Assembly (NCBI GenBank): GCA_030620735.1 | Contig: JAUXDV010000019.1 | Span: forward strand, 1 to 14,506 | Direction: 5' to 3' | DNA length: 14,506 nucleotides | From: Gammaproteobacteria bacterium | Lineage (GTDB): Bacteria > Pseudomonadota > Gammaproteobacteria > Chromatiales > Chromatiaceae | Shown: positions 1-8,565 of the stretch, one piece after another | Layout: each line of letters starts with the position of its first letter | Numbering within the stretch: the stretch's first letter is position 1 | Notes under the pieces: model-generated | Databases searched by the model: none | Told to the model about the DNA's origin: nothing | The model's input: the letters and a program-made list of their open reading frames with translations, nothing else | Made by a program: the position numbers and the translations under genes

Positions 1-209
1 CCGTGCAGTACGATAAATGCACGCTCATAGTTGTCCTGATAGAGACCCACAATATCCTTTGCAGTAGTAATATCCACGGCATGTGCATCGACACCCCCGC
101 GCAGCAAACCGTCGAGAACAGCCTGACCGCTGTTGAGCGATACTTCACGCTCGGCGGATGTCCCCCCCATCAGTACAGCAACCTTCCCAAAACGATCTCC
201 AGTACTCAT
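1..209 (-). CDS. ddl: D-alanine--D-alanine ligase, N-terminal part (cut by window edge)
   Basis: Ddl joins two D-alanines using ATP; MurF then adds the dipeptide to the muropeptide precursor. Only the first 69 codons are present, read on the minus strand from the ATG at 209-207. The translation begins MSTGDRFGKVAVLMGG and continues TSAEREVSLNSGQAVLDGLL, the typical Ddl N-terminal lobe, with the AEREVSLNSG motif and a later AFIVLHG before the edge. The ATG overlaps the murB stop by 4 nt (ATGA). A strong Shine-Dalgarno (GGGGGAGG, 214-221) lies inside the end of murB, 4 nt before the ATG. The position after murC-murB is the usual one for ddlB. The ATP-grasp catalytic part lies outside the window, so its integrity cannot be judged. 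The assignment itself is secure. Confidence 0.93.
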   Translation of the reverse strand, partial: MSTGDRFGKVAVLMGGTSAEREVSLNSGQAVLDGLLRGGVDAHAVDITTAKDIVGLYQDNYERAFIVLH

Positions 210-1084
210 GCCGCCTCCCCCACAATGTGCACTTCGGCTTGCAAAGTGGCGCCGCTTTGCCGTAGCACCTGCTGCTGAACGTACTCCATCAACTGCTCAA
301 TATCCGTTGCCGTAGCGCTGCCGCGATTGATAATAAAATTCGCATGTTTTTCAGAAACGCAGGCTCCCCCGATGCAGTAACCCTTGAGGCCGGCAGACTC
401 AATCAGACGTGCCGCAAAATCACCCTGCGGATTTCGAAATGTCGATCCGCAGCTTGCCTGAGTGGTCGGCTGCGTGTGGCTGCGATGCTCCAGCAATTGC
501 CGAATTTTTTGCTGTGCTTTATTGACATCGCCACGCTGCAGACGAAACCAGCCGCGCAAAAAATATTCATCAACAGGTGCCTTTACCTCACGGTAATGCA
601 CTTCAAACTCCTCCGGCAAACGCGATCTGATGACGCCGTGACGATCAATGGTTTCGACCTTAATCACATTTCCCCAGGTCTCGCCACCAAAAGCGCCTGC
701 ATTCATGGCCAGGGCACCGCCAATGGTGCCGGGTATACCGGCAAAAAACTCGAGTCCGCAGTAACCCTGTTTAGCGCTCTCTCTCGCCACCTTTGCGCAA
801 CTCACACCAGCTTGTGCAGAGAGCATGTCATCACTGATTTCAAGCTGTTGAAGGCGTCCTTTTGTAAGAATCACACTGCCGCCAAAGCCGCCGTCACGCA
901 CCAGCAGGTTGCTTCCCAGTCCGACCCAGATCAACTGCTCGTCATCAGCAAGCTGCTGCAAAAACTGCTGCAGGTCATCAATATCCACCGGTCGAAACAA
1001 CTGCTTCACAACGCCTCCCGTGCGCCAGCTGCAGTGAGGCCCCATCGGCTCCTGCTGCAACAGTTCTCCACGCAGCCGTCCCAT
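206..1084 (-). CDS. murB: UDP-N-acetylenolpyruvoylglucosamine reductase MurB
   Basis: MurB is a cytoplasmic FAD enzyme that uses NADPH to reduce UDP-GlcNAc-enolpyruvate to UDP-MurNAc. The protein has 292 residues, shorter than E. coli MurB and the size of the compact (type II) family. FAD-binding motifs are GLGSNLLVRDGGFGG (55-69) and GIPGTIGGALAMNAGAFGGE (116-135). The three expected catalytic residues are visible: Arg165 in HYRE, Ser214 in CGSTFRNP and Glu284 in AEVHIVG. The ATG overlaps the murC stop by one base (TGATG), with GGGAG 7 nt upstream inside murC. The 3' end overlaps ddl by 4 nt. In E. coli murB lies outside the dcw cluster; here it is inside, between murC and ddl, as in many other proteobacteria. 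No broken or missing motif is seen. Confidence 0.97.
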   Translation of the reverse strand: MGRLRGELLQQEPMGPHCSWRTGGVVKQLFRPVDIDDLQQFLQQLADDEQLIWVGLGSNLLVRDGGFGGSVILTKGRLQQLEISDDMLSAQAGVSCAKVARESAKQGYCGLEFFAGIPGTIGGALAMNAGAFGGETWGNVIKVETIDRHGVIRSRLPEEFEVHYREVKAPVDEYFLRGWFRLQRGDVNKAQQKIRQLLEHRSHTQPTTQASCGSTFRNPQGDFAARLIESAGLKGYCIGGACVSEKHANFIINRGSATATDIEQLMEYVQQQVLRQSGATLQAEVHIVGEAA

Positions 1085-2517
1085 CAGAGTGCTCCCACAA
1101 GCTGAGGCAGCTTTGCGGTAACCTGTCCGATGCTGCCGGCACCCATCATCAACACCACGTCATCCGGCTCCAACACTGCAGCCAATGTCTGCGGCAACTC
1201 CTCAAGCTGCTCAACAAAAATCGGGTTGATCTGCCCGCGGGTGCGGATAGCGGCAGCCAGTGCACGCCCGTCGGCACCGCTGATGGGTGACTCTCCGGCG
1301 GCATAGACTTCGCTCAACAGCAGCACATCTACACTCGATAGAACCACTGTAAAATCTTCAAACTGCTCCTGGGTGCGGCTATAGCGGTGCGGTTGAAATG
1401 CCAGTATCAACCGACGCTGCGGCCAGCCCGCCCTGACTGCATCAATTGTTGCAGCCACTTCACGCGGATGATGACCATAATCATCGACCAGCATGACCCT
1501 GCCATCCTTCCACTCAAATTCCTGACTCTGGAAACGCCTGCCAATTCCAGCAAAATTTTTCAGCGCACGCTGTATAGCCGCGTTATCCACACCAAGTTCC
1601 CGCGCAACCGCAACTGCCGCAACCGCATTCAACACATTGTGCCGGCCCGGCATATTGAGATCGATGTCGATAACGCCATTGTCGACACATTGCACCTGGA
1701 AGGTGGTGCGCAAGCCCTGCTGTTCAATATTGAGAACACGTACGTCGGCATCCTGCGACTCGCCATAGGTGATCACACGACGCGTTACCCTCGGAATCAG
1801 GCTGCGCACCTCGGTATCATCAATGCACATCACCGCCAGTCCATAGAAGGGCAGGTGATGCAGAAATTCTACAAATGTCTCGCGCAGCCGCTCAAAATCC
1901 CCGCCATAGGTTTCCATATGATCATGATCGACATTCGTGATCACGGAGATCATCGGCTGCAGATAGAGAAACGACGCATCACTCTCATCAGCCTCTGCAA
2001 CCAGGTAATCACTCGCGCCCAGCTGTGCATTGGCACCGGCTGAATTCAACAGTCCGCCAATAACGAACGTCGGATCCAGCCCCCCCTCCTCAAGCAAGCA
2101 GGTCACCAGACTGGTCGTGGTGGTTTTTCCATGGGTTCCCGCTACAGCGATGCCATAGCGAAAACGCATCAACTCAGCCAGCATCTCGGCGCGCGGCACC
2201 ACCGGAATGCGTTTTTCCCTGGCATAAAGCACCTCCGGGTTGTCCTCACGAATCGCTGTGGAGACAACGACCGCATCACAACCTTCAACCTGTTCCGCTG
2301 CGTGACTGTTAAAGACAGTGGCGCCCATACTGCGCAACTGCTGCACCGCAGCGTTATCAGAGAGATCCGATCCGGAGACACGGTAACCGAGATTTATCAT
2401 CACCTGTGCGATGCCATTCATGCCCGAACCGCCAATGCCTACAAAGTAGAGATGAGATACGCGCATGCGCATCGCCTCCATTGCACGACTCTCCGGTATA
2501 GCGCCCTGTATGGTCAT
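1084..2517 (-). CDS. murC: UDP-N-acetylmuramate--L-alanine ligase MurC
   Basis: MurC is the ATP-dependent Mur ligase that adds L-Ala, the first residue of the stem peptide, to UDP-MurNAc in the cytoplasm. Its 477 residues show the UDP-binding GIGGSGMNGIA (27-37), the P-loop GTHGKTTTTS (127-136), EADESDASF (175-183), NVDHDHMETY (195-204), GRHNVLNA (291-298), DDYGHHPREV (345-354) and FQPHRYSRT (374-382). The start chosen (2517) overlaps the murG stop by 4 nt (ATGA), matching the coupling pattern of the cluster, and has AAGGG upstream. It gives a leader of about 22 residues before the nucleotide-binding strand. Later in-frame ATGs at 2481, 2472 and 2466 are possible, and GGAGG stands 8 nt before the one at 2466. 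The function is certain; the exact start is not. Confidence 0.97.
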   Translation of the reverse strand: MTIQGAIPESRAMEAMRMRVSHLYFVGIGGSGMNGIAQVMINLGYRVSGSDLSDNAAVQQLRSMGATVFNSHAAEQVEGCDAVVVSTAIREDNPEVLYAREKRIPVVPRAEMLAELMRFRYGIAVAGTHGKTTTTSLVTCLLEEGGLDPTFVIGGLLNSAGANAQLGASDYLVAEADESDASFLYLQPMISVITNVDHDHMETYGGDFERLRETFVEFLHHLPFYGLAVMCIDDTEVRSLIPRVTRRVITYGESQDADVRVLNIEQQGLRTTFQVQCVDNGVIDIDLNMPGRHNVLNAVAAVAVARELGVDNAAIQRALKNFAGIGRRFQSQEFEWKDGRVMLVDDYGHHPREVAATIDAVRAGWPQRRLILAFQPHRYSRTQEQFEDFTVVLSSVDVLLLSEVYAAGESPISGADGRALAAAIRTRGQINPIFVEQLEELPQTLAAVLEPDDVVLMMGAGSIGQVTAKLPQLVGAL

Positions 2518-3584
2518 CGCATCATCACCCTTTCACAAATATCGACAACCTGTGACGTCGCATCGCTCCTTGCGAGCAGACGCGCCTTTTGCGCCATGTG
2601 CAGCAGTCTGTCACGGTCAAGATTACGAATTTTCTGCGCCAGCACTGCAGCGCTCATATCACGCTGCTGCAAAATGACTGCAGCCCCCTGGTCGGCAAGA
2701 TAACGCGCATTGAGAGTCTGATGGTCATCCACCGCAAACGGGTAGGGAACCAGTATCGATGCAACGCCAGCCGCTGCAAGCTCGGAAACAGTCAGGGCGC
2801 CGCTGCGGCAGATCATCAGATCCGCCCAGTCGTAGGCCTCAGCCATATCATCAATAAACTCGACAACCCATGATTTCACCCCGGCATCTGCGTAGGCCTG
2901 CAGTGTCTCCTGCTCTTTATTACGCCCCGATTGATGCCCGATGGCGGGACGCTGCGCTTCATCGATGAGAGCCAGCGCTTGTGGAACAACTTCATTGAGC
3001 GTTGCTGCGCCGAGAGATCCTCCAACAACCAGTACATGTATGGCGCTCTTGTGCTGTGACATGCGCTCGACGGGAGGCGCCAAAGCCGCTATCTCCGCAC
3101 GCACTGGATTCCCCGTCGTGGTTACTTTTTTCGACGCCCTGAAGGTTCGCGGGAATGCTTCACACACGGCATTGGCAATTTTGGAGAGCAGTTTGTTGGT
3201 GACTCCGGCAATTGCATTCTGCTCATGGATCACCAGCGGCGTTCCCGTGAGGCGCGCAGCCACACCACCCGGACCGGAAGCAAAGCCTCCCATGCCGATG
3301 ACCAGCACCGGTTTTCTGCGGCGCATCACACTCAGCGCCTGCAGCAGCGATTGCGACAATAGAAAGGGAGCAGTCAGCATGCGCTTGACGCCATTGCCCC
3401 GCAGCCCCTTGATATTGACCACATCAAACTCAATCCCATGCTGCGGAACCAGGTGGGATTCGAAGCTGTCAGGGGTCCCCAGCCAGCTAACCGAGTAGCC
3501 CCTTGAGAGCAGCTCTTTCGCTGTAGCCAGTGCAGGATAGACATGCCCTCCTGTTCCGCCCGCCATGATGATGATGTGTCTCAT
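2514..3584 (-). CDS. murG: Lipid II synthase MurG (UDP-GlcNAc:MurNAc-pentapeptide-undecaprenol GlcNAc transferase)
   Basis: MurG is a GT-B fold, GT28-family enzyme on the inner face of the cytoplasmic membrane. It moves GlcNAc from UDP-GlcNAc onto lipid I to make lipid II. Its 356 residues match the family length. The N-terminal acceptor lobe has GGTGGHVYPALA (9-20), IGMGGFASGPGG (96-107) and HEQNAIAG (120-127). GNPVR (158-162) leads into the donor lobe, which has VVGGSLGA (186-193), HQSGR (217-221), SGALTVSELAAAG (261-273, with the donor-contacting Glu268) and DDHQTLNA (286-293). The ATG overlaps the ftsW stop by 4 nt and has GGAG 6 nt upstream. The stop overlaps murC. It follows ftsW, the usual order, so SEDS glycosyltransferase and lipid II supply are made together. 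Confidence 0.97.
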   Translation of the reverse strand: MRHIIIMAGGTGGHVYPALATAKELLSRGYSVSWLGTPDSFESHLVPQHGIEFDVVNIKGLRGNGVKRMLTAPFLLSQSLLQALSVMRRRKPVLVIGMGGFASGPGGVAARLTGTPLVIHEQNAIAGVTNKLLSKIANAVCEAFPRTFRASKKVTTTGNPVRAEIAALAPPVERMSQHKSAIHVLVVGGSLGAATLNEVVPQALALIDEAQRPAIGHQSGRNKEQETLQAYADAGVKSWVVEFIDDMAEAYDWADLMICRSGALTVSELAAAGVASILVPYPFAVDDHQTLNARYLADQGAAVILQQRDMSAAVLAQKIRNLDRDRLLHMAQKARLLARSDATSQVVDICERVMMR

Positions 3585-4735
3585 TTATTGCTCCGTTTAG
3601 GTTTTTTCGGCACAACTTCGAGATGGATGCGCTGCAACATCGCAATCACCACACAGGCAACGATGATACTGTTGCCTCCATAGCTCATCAGCGGCAAAGT
3701 CAACCCCTTGGTGGGAAGCAGACCGAGATTGACGCCAATATTGATAAACGCCTGAAAACCAATCCACAATCCACTTCCATAGGCAATATAGTGTGCGAAG
3801 CGCCTGCTCTGCTTCTCTGCCATGGCGCCAATGCGGAAGGCGCGCCAGCTGATGAAAGCAAACAGGAGAATAATTGACACCGTACCAAGCAGACCAAACT
3901 CCTCACCGATCACTGCGATGAGAAAATCGTTGTGAGCTTCCGGGAGATAGAAAAGCTTTTGCACCCCTTCTCCAAGTCCAACTCCACTCCACTCACCACG
4001 TCCAAATGCGATCAATGCATTGGAGAGCTGATATCCACTGTTGAGCGGGTCGGCAAAGGGGTCCATAAAAGAGGTAACGCGCTTCATGCGATAGGGCTCG
4101 ACGATCACCAGCACACCCAGCGACACAATGGCGACTACAAACAATACCAGATATTGGCGTATCGGCACCCCACCGAGAAACAGCATGCCAAAAGCGATGA
4201 CCAGCAACACGACGGTGGTTCCCATATCCGGCTCCAGCATAATCAACGCAGCTGCGAGTAGAACAGGCAGCAGTGGTTTGATGAAGCCCCACACACCAGT
4301 CGTGACCTCCAGATGCTTTCGATTCAGGTAGCCGGCCAGATAGAGCAGCACGAACAACTTCATAAATTCAGAACTCTGCAAATTAAAACCACCGAGAGAG
4401 ATCCAGCGCTGGGCGCCATTGACACTGCGACCTATCCCCGGAATCAACACCAATACCAGTAGCACCAAACCCAGAATATAGAGCAGCGGAGCCCAGCGTT
4501 CCCAGCGATCAATCGGGATACGCATGACAACGGCAGCCACTGCCAACCCCAGCAGTACGGCAAACAGATGACGATAGACGAAAAAGTAGGGTTCAGCAGA
4601 GAAGCGATGCATGGTTGCCGATCCGACCATGACTACGCCAATCAACAGCAACGCCAGGGCAGCAGCCAGCAGCGGATAATCCAGTCGCGGCATCTCCCAT
4701 ATTTTTCCCTCGCGCCGCTGCATGATCGCTTCCAT
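3581..4735 (-). CDS. ftsW: Septal peptidoglycan glycosyltransferase FtsW (SEDS family)
   Basis: FtsW is the polytopic inner-membrane SEDS enzyme that polymerises lipid II into glycan strands at the septum, paired with the transpeptidase FtsI. The 384 residues contain about ten hydrophobic segments. Motifs are RWISLGGFNLQSSEFMK (110-126), EPDMGTT (168-174), the long periplasmic loop with MDPFADPLNSGYQ (224-236), LPEAHNDF (264-271) holding the catalytic Asp270, and PTKGLTLPLMSYGG (341-354). After YGG this protein has Asn-Ser where Ser-Ser is common. A basic tail (VPKKPKRSNK) ends the protein in the cytoplasm. The ATG overlaps the murD stop by one base and has GGGAGG (4744-4749) 8 nt upstream, supporting this start over the Met at residue 5. 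RodA is an alternative SEDS member, but the dcw position settles it as FtsW. Confidence 0.97.
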   Translation of the reverse strand: MEAIMQRREGKIWEMPRLDYPLLAAALALLLIGVVMVGSATMHRFSAEPYFFVYRHLFAVLLGLAVAAVVMRIPIDRWERWAPLLYILGLVLLVLVLIPGIGRSVNGAQRWISLGGFNLQSSEFMKLFVLLYLAGYLNRKHLEVTTGVWGFIKPLLPVLLAAALIMLEPDMGTTVVLLVIAFGMLFLGGVPIRQYLVLFVVAIVSLGVLVIVEPYRMKRVTSFMDPFADPLNSGYQLSNALIAFGRGEWSGVGLGEGVQKLFYLPEAHNDFLIAVIGEEFGLLGTVSIILLFAFISWRAFRIGAMAEKQSRRFAHYIAYGSGLWIGFQAFINIGVNLGLLPTKGLTLPLMSYGGNSIIVACVVIAMLQRIHLEVVPKKPKRSNK

Positions 4736-6102
4736 CAGGCAAGCCTCCCGACTGCTTCCATGAAAGCGTCGCCACGCTGCATATAGTTTTCATACATATC
4801 AAAACTGGCGCATGCGGGAGACAACAACACCCTGTCGCCCGGACGGGCAAGATCCGCCGCAAGTCTGACAGCATCATTCATATCGACAGCATTGACGCCA
4901 GGCACGGCTCCGCTGACAGCTTTGTCGATGAGTGGCGCATCACGCCCAATCAGCACCAGGGCGCGCACATAAGCCGGCAGCAGAGCTGCGAGCGGTGAAA
5001 AATCAGCTCCCTTGGAATCACCTCCGGCAATCAGGATGGAGCGGCTCTCATCCGCCATATCCAGCCCCTCCAGCGCAGCGATCGAGGCGCCGACATTTGT
5101 CCCTTTGGAGTCGTTGTACCAGCGCACATGATTGATTTCAGCAACGAACCATGTGCGGTGAGCAAGTCCACGGAAATTCCTGATAGCCCGCAGCATGGCA
5201 TCCATCGGCAAGCCAACGGCTTCACCAAGCGCCAGTGCAGCCAGCGCATTCGCCTGGTTGTGTTTTCCGGCTGCCGGGATTGCCGAAGTTTGCAGCAACA
5301 GCTGCTCTCCTCTGCACAACCACTGCACAGCGTCGACATCACAGATACCGTATTGATCCGGTCGTGGAGTCCGCATGCAGAAGCTGATGGAGCGAGAATT
5401 TTCAGCCAGCTGCATCGCTGCAGGATCATCCAGATTAACGACCGCGATTTCCGCGTTGTGGTAAATCACCGCCTTTGCCTGCACGTACTCTTCATAAGAG
5501 TCGTAGCGGTCCAGATGATCAGCGCTGAGATTCAGAATCACCGCAGCTGCGGCGCGTAAGCTGTGAATCGTCTCCAGCTGAAAACTGGAGAGTTCCAGGA
5601 TGTAGAGTTCATTCTCTTCATGCAGCAGATCCAGCACGGGCATACCAAGATTGCCTCCAACACCGGCGCGAACACCGGCAGTTTTTGCCATCTCTCCCAG
5701 CAGTGTCGTCACTGTGCTTTTGCCATTTGAACCGGTAATTGCCACAACCGGTGCGCTGACTTCGCGCAAAAACAGCTCGACATCACCTATGACTTCGATG
5801 CCGCGAGAGATAGCCTGCTGTATCACCGGCTCTTTCATGGAGACTCCGGGACTCACGACCAGACGCTCTGCAGCCGCGAAAACATCCGCATCAAAGGCGC
5901 CTGTAAAGAGCGCCACATCCGGGTATTCATCGCGCAGTTGCTGCAAACCCGGAGGATGGTCGCGACTATCGATGACGGCCAGGCGGGTATCCCCGCCAAC
6001 CAGAAAACGCACGCAGGAGAGCCCGGTAGACCCCAGACCCACTATCAGGGTCATGGGAGCAGCCATCTGCTGTTCATTCCTGTTGCTCTCTGCTGTGCTC
6101 AT
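4735..6102 (-). CDS. murD: UDP-N-acetylmuramoyl-L-alanine--D-glutamate ligase MurD
   Basis: MurD is the cytoplasmic ATP-dependent ligase adding D-Glu to UDP-MurNAc-L-Ala. In its 455 residues are the N-terminal nucleotide-binding GLGSTGLS (22-29), the P-loop TGSNGKST (123-130), ELSSFQLE (170-177), NLSADHLDRY (191-200), the expected carbamylated Lys210 in QAKAVIY, GKHNQANALAA (279-289), NDSKGTN (330-336) and SPACASFDMYENY (428-440). The usual LPHR before strand 329 reads LAHR (313-316). This is the only gene in the cluster not touching its upstream neighbour: 16 nt separate it from mraY, and the ribosome site is weak (TAGAGA next to the ATG). In-frame Mets at residues 13 and 17 (codons starting at 6066 and 6054) are alternative starts and would remove a polar leader rich in Glu, Asn and Gln. 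Confidence 0.96.
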   Translation of the reverse strand: MSTAESNRNEQQMAAPMTLIVGLGSTGLSCVRFLVGGDTRLAVIDSRDHPPGLQQLRDEYPDVALFTGAFDADVFAAAERLVVSPGVSMKEPVIQQAISRGIEVIGDVELFLREVSAPVVAITGSNGKSTVTTLLGEMAKTAGVRAGVGGNLGMPVLDLLHEENELYILELSSFQLETIHSLRAAAAVILNLSADHLDRYDSYEEYVQAKAVIYHNAEIAVVNLDDPAAMQLAENSRSISFCMRTPRPDQYGICDVDAVQWLCRGEQLLLQTSAIPAAGKHNQANALAALALGEAVGLPMDAMLRAIRNFRGLAHRTWFVAEINHVRWYNDSKGTNVGASIAALEGLDMADESRSILIAGGDSKGADFSPLAALLPAYVRALVLIGRDAPLIDKAVSGAVPGVNAVDMNDAVRLAADLARPGDRVLLSPACASFDMYENYMQRGDAFMEAVGRLA

Positions 6103-6118
6103 TCTCTAAATAAAACCG

Positions 6119-7198
6119 TTATCGAAGTTTCAACGTTGCAAGTCCAATCAACACCAGGATCAGACTGATAATCCAGAACCTGACGATGACACGCGGCTCC
6201 GGCCATCCTTTGAGTTCATAGTGATGGTGCAGCGGCGCCATGCGAAACACGCGCTTGCCGGTCATTTTGAAAGAGGCGACCTGAATGATGACCGACAATG
6301 TCTCGATCACAAAAATCCCCCCCATAATCATCAGCACCAGCTCCTGACGCACTGCCACGGCGACTACACCAAGCGCCGCGCCGATCGCAAGCGCACCCAC
6401 ATCTCCCATGAAGACCATCGCAGGATGGGTGTTGAACCACAGGAAACCGATACCGGCGCCCAACAGCGCTGCACAGAAGATGGCCACCTCGCCCACTCCC
6501 GACAGATAGGGAATCTGCAAATACTCTGCAAACTTGATGTGCCCGGAGAGATAGGCAAAAATCATCAAGCCTCCGGCAACCAGGATTGTCGGCACAATCG
6601 CCAGGCCATCCAGTCCATCGGTCAGATTGACCGCATTGGAGGTGCCGACAATGACAAAGTAGGCGAGCACCACATAGAAGAGCCCCAGGTTCAATGCCAC
6701 ATCCTTGAAAAAGGGAACAAACAGCTGCGTCTCCTGAGGTTCAGTAGCGGTCAGGTAAAGCGCCATGGCTGCAGCGAAGCCAAACAGCGACTGCCACAGA
6801 TATTTGTAGCGGGACGCAAGGCCTTTAGGGTCCTGTTTGACAAGCTTTTTATAATCATCCACCAGTCCAACGCCGCCAAACGCCAGTGTCGTCAGCAATA
6901 CGATCCACACATAACGGTTTCCCAAATCCGCCCACAGCAGGGTACTGACGCTGACCGCAACCAGAATCAGCGCGCCGCCCATGGTCGGCGTCCCGGCCTT
7001 GGAAAAATGGGTTTTCGGCCCGTCATCACGCACCGGCTGCCCCTTGTAGGTGGCGAGCTTGCGAATCATCGCCGGTCCTATTACAAAAGAGACCACCAAC
7101 GCTGTCAGCACACTGAGAATGATGCGCAGCGTCTGATATTGAAAGACGCTGAAACCACTCTGGAATTGCGCCAGATAATCAGCCAGATAGATCAGCAT
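6119..7198 (-). CDS. mraY: Phospho-N-acetylmuramoyl-pentapeptide transferase MraY
   Basis: MraY is the integral membrane enzyme that transfers phospho-MurNAc-pentapeptide from UMP to undecaprenyl phosphate, making lipid I. At 359 residues it is within one residue of the E. coli protein. Signatures: DDGPKTHFSKAGTPTMGG (58-75), the catalytic Asp pair in VDDYKK (113-118, Asp114-Asp115), NAVNLTDGLDGLA (188-200), MGDVGALAIGAALG (264-277) holding the conserved Asp266, and the APLHHHYELKGWPEPRV stretch (321-337) with the HHH cluster at 324-326. About ten membrane segments are visible. The start overlaps the murF 3' end by 7 nt and has GAGGA 6 nt upstream. The Ser that often follows GDVG is Ala here, a mild change. 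Confidence 0.97.
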   Translation of the reverse strand: MLIYLADYLAQFQSGFSVFQYQTLRIILSVLTALVVSFVIGPAMIRKLATYKGQPVRDDGPKTHFSKAGTPTMGGALILVAVSVSTLLWADLGNRYVWIVLLTTLAFGGVGLVDDYKKLVKQDPKGLASRYKYLWQSLFGFAAAMALYLTATEPQETQLFVPFFKDVALNLGLFYVVLAYFVIVGTSNAVNLTDGLDGLAIVPTILVAGGLMIFAYLSGHIKFAEYLQIPYLSGVGEVAIFCAALLGAGIGFLWFNTHPAMVFMGDVGALAIGAALGVVAVAVRQELVLMIMGGIFVIETLSVIIQVASFKMTGKRVFRMAPLHHHYELKGWPEPRVIVRFWIISLILVLIGLATLKLR

Positions 7199-8565
7199 CC
7201 GATATCCTCATTCGCTGTCAATGCCTCGATGATTCGCTCCATACGAGCGGCGCGTGAGCCTTTGACCAGTACGACATGCTGATCATCCAGCTGCGATTGC
7301 AGAGCATCATTCAATGCGTCGATGTCATTAAAGGCAAAACCATTGCTGCCAAAGGCGGCAGCGGCAGCGGCGCTCAGCGGGCCCAGAGTGTAGAGTTTGT
7401 CGATGCCGGCACCCGCCGCCGCTGTTCCGAGATCGGCATGGATTGCTTTAACATCGCCTCCCAACTCAGCCAGATCGCCAAGCACCAGCACCCTGTTTGC
7501 AGAAAACCCCCCAAGCACTGCAATGGCTGCTATAACTGAGTCCGGGTTTGCGTTATATGTATCATCAATAATGCGTACTCCCGCAGCATTTCGGCGGGGA
7601 AAAAGCCGGCCAGGCACAGGCCTGATTGATTTCAGGCCGTCATGAATCAAGCTGTGATCAATCTTCAGCGCAACACAGACTGCAACTGCAGCAAGCGCAT
7701 TCATTCGATTGTGCTCTCCCGCCAGCGGCAGTTGCAACGGGAATCGCTGAGTACCGGTATGCACATCAAACTGCTGTTCAAAACCACTCTCGTTCCATAA
7801 TGTTGTGGATGAGTTTTTTTCAAGACGCACATCACAGGCCTCTGTCTGGCCAAATGTGATGACCTGATGGTCATCAGCCAGTTCCCGCCACAGCGGCAGC
7901 CATTGACTGTCGCCGTTGCACACAAAAACGCCATCGCTGGAGAGGCCATCAACAATCTCTGCCTTGGCGCGGGCTACTCCCTCTATGGAGCCGAAGCCTT
8001 CAAGGTGTGCGCGTCCGGCATTAATCAGCAACGCCACATGGGGAGCGGTTATGACGCTGAGCTGATGAATCTCCCGCGCATGATTTGCACCCATCTCGAT
8101 CACCGCAAACTCTTCGTTCTGCAATCGCGTCAGAGTCAGCGGCACACCGATCTCGTTGTTCAGATTGCCGGTGGTTGCAAGTACGCAGCCCTGCAGGGAT
8201 AAAATCGCAGCAAGCATCTCCTTGACGGTGGTCTTCCCATTGCTTCCAGTCAGCGCAATGACGACTGCGTCCGACTTGCTGCGCCATGCGCCAGCCAGTT
8301 GCAGCAAGGCAGTGCGCACATCAGCAACGATGATCTGCGGAATCCCGACATCGATCTTCCTCTCAACCAGTGCAGCAACCGCCCCCTGCCTGGCTGCCTT
8401 CGCAACATAGTCGTGGCCGTCAAAACGTTCTCCCGGAATCGCCACAAACAGCGCCTCTCCATCGAGCGTACGACTGTCTGTGCTTATTGCATTAAAACGC
8501 ACATCGCCATTGACAGCCTCTCCCCTGAGGATTGTTGCCGCTTCGCTGACGGAGAAGTCGATCAT
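7192..8565 (-). CDS. murF: UDP-N-acetylmuramoyl-tripeptide--D-alanyl-D-alanine ligase MurF
   Basis: MurF completes the cytoplasmic precursor by joining D-Ala-D-Ala (made by Ddl) to UDP-MurNAc-tripeptide at the cost of ATP. The 457 residues carry STDSR (28-32) in the substrate-binding N-terminal domain, the P-loop TGSNGKTTVKEM (106-117), EMGANHAREI (157-166), NAGRAHLEGFGS (182-193), Lys201 in RAKAEI, GEHNRMNALAA (283-293), PVPGRL (316-321), DDTYNANPDS (334-343), LGDLAELGG (362-370) and VKGSRAARMERI (434-445). GGAG lies 6 nt before the ATG, which overlaps the murE stop by 4 nt. It follows murE as in most dcw clusters, so the third and fifth-step ligases are translated in tandem. The Arg in NAGRAHLE is Pro in many homologs. 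Confidence 0.97.
   Translation of the reverse strand: MIDFSVSEAATILRGEAVNGDVRFNAISTDSRTLDGEALFVAIPGERFDGHDYVAKAARQGAVAALVERKIDVGIPQIIVADVRTALLQLAGAWRSKSDAVVIALTGSNGKTTVKEMLAAILSLQGCVLATTGNLNNEIGVPLTLTRLQNEEFAVIEMGANHAREIHQLSVITAPHVALLINAGRAHLEGFGSIEGVARAKAEIVDGLSSDGVFVCNGDSQWLPLWRELADDHQVITFGQTEACDVRLEKNSSTTLWNESGFEQQFDVHTGTQRFPLQLPLAGEHNRMNALAAVAVCVALKIDHSLIHDGLKSIRPVPGRLFPRRNAAGVRIIDDTYNANPDSVIAAIAVLGGFSANRVLVLGDLAELGGDVKAIHADLGTAAAGAGIDKLYTLGPLSAAAAAAFGSNGFAFNDIDALNDALQSQLDDQHVVLVKGSRAARMERIIEALTANEDIGC

Noticed and set aside
3..278. Plus-strand open frame of 91 codons at the left edge
   Set aside because: It runs opposite the Ddl N-terminus and murB end, which are clear on the minus strand.
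344..1105. Plus-strand open frame of 253 codons opposite murB
   Set aside because: No family resemblance, and it lies wholly antisense to an intact MurB.
1387..2043. Plus-strand open frame of 218 codons opposite murC
   Set aside because: Antisense shadow of murC without motifs or a convincing ribosome site.
6221..7282. Plus-strand open frame of 353 codons opposite mraY and the end of murF
   Set aside because: Its product is rich in His, Gln and Arg with no recognisable domain, as expected from reading the antisense of a hydrophobic membrane protein. The minus-strand frame is full-length MraY with all motifs.
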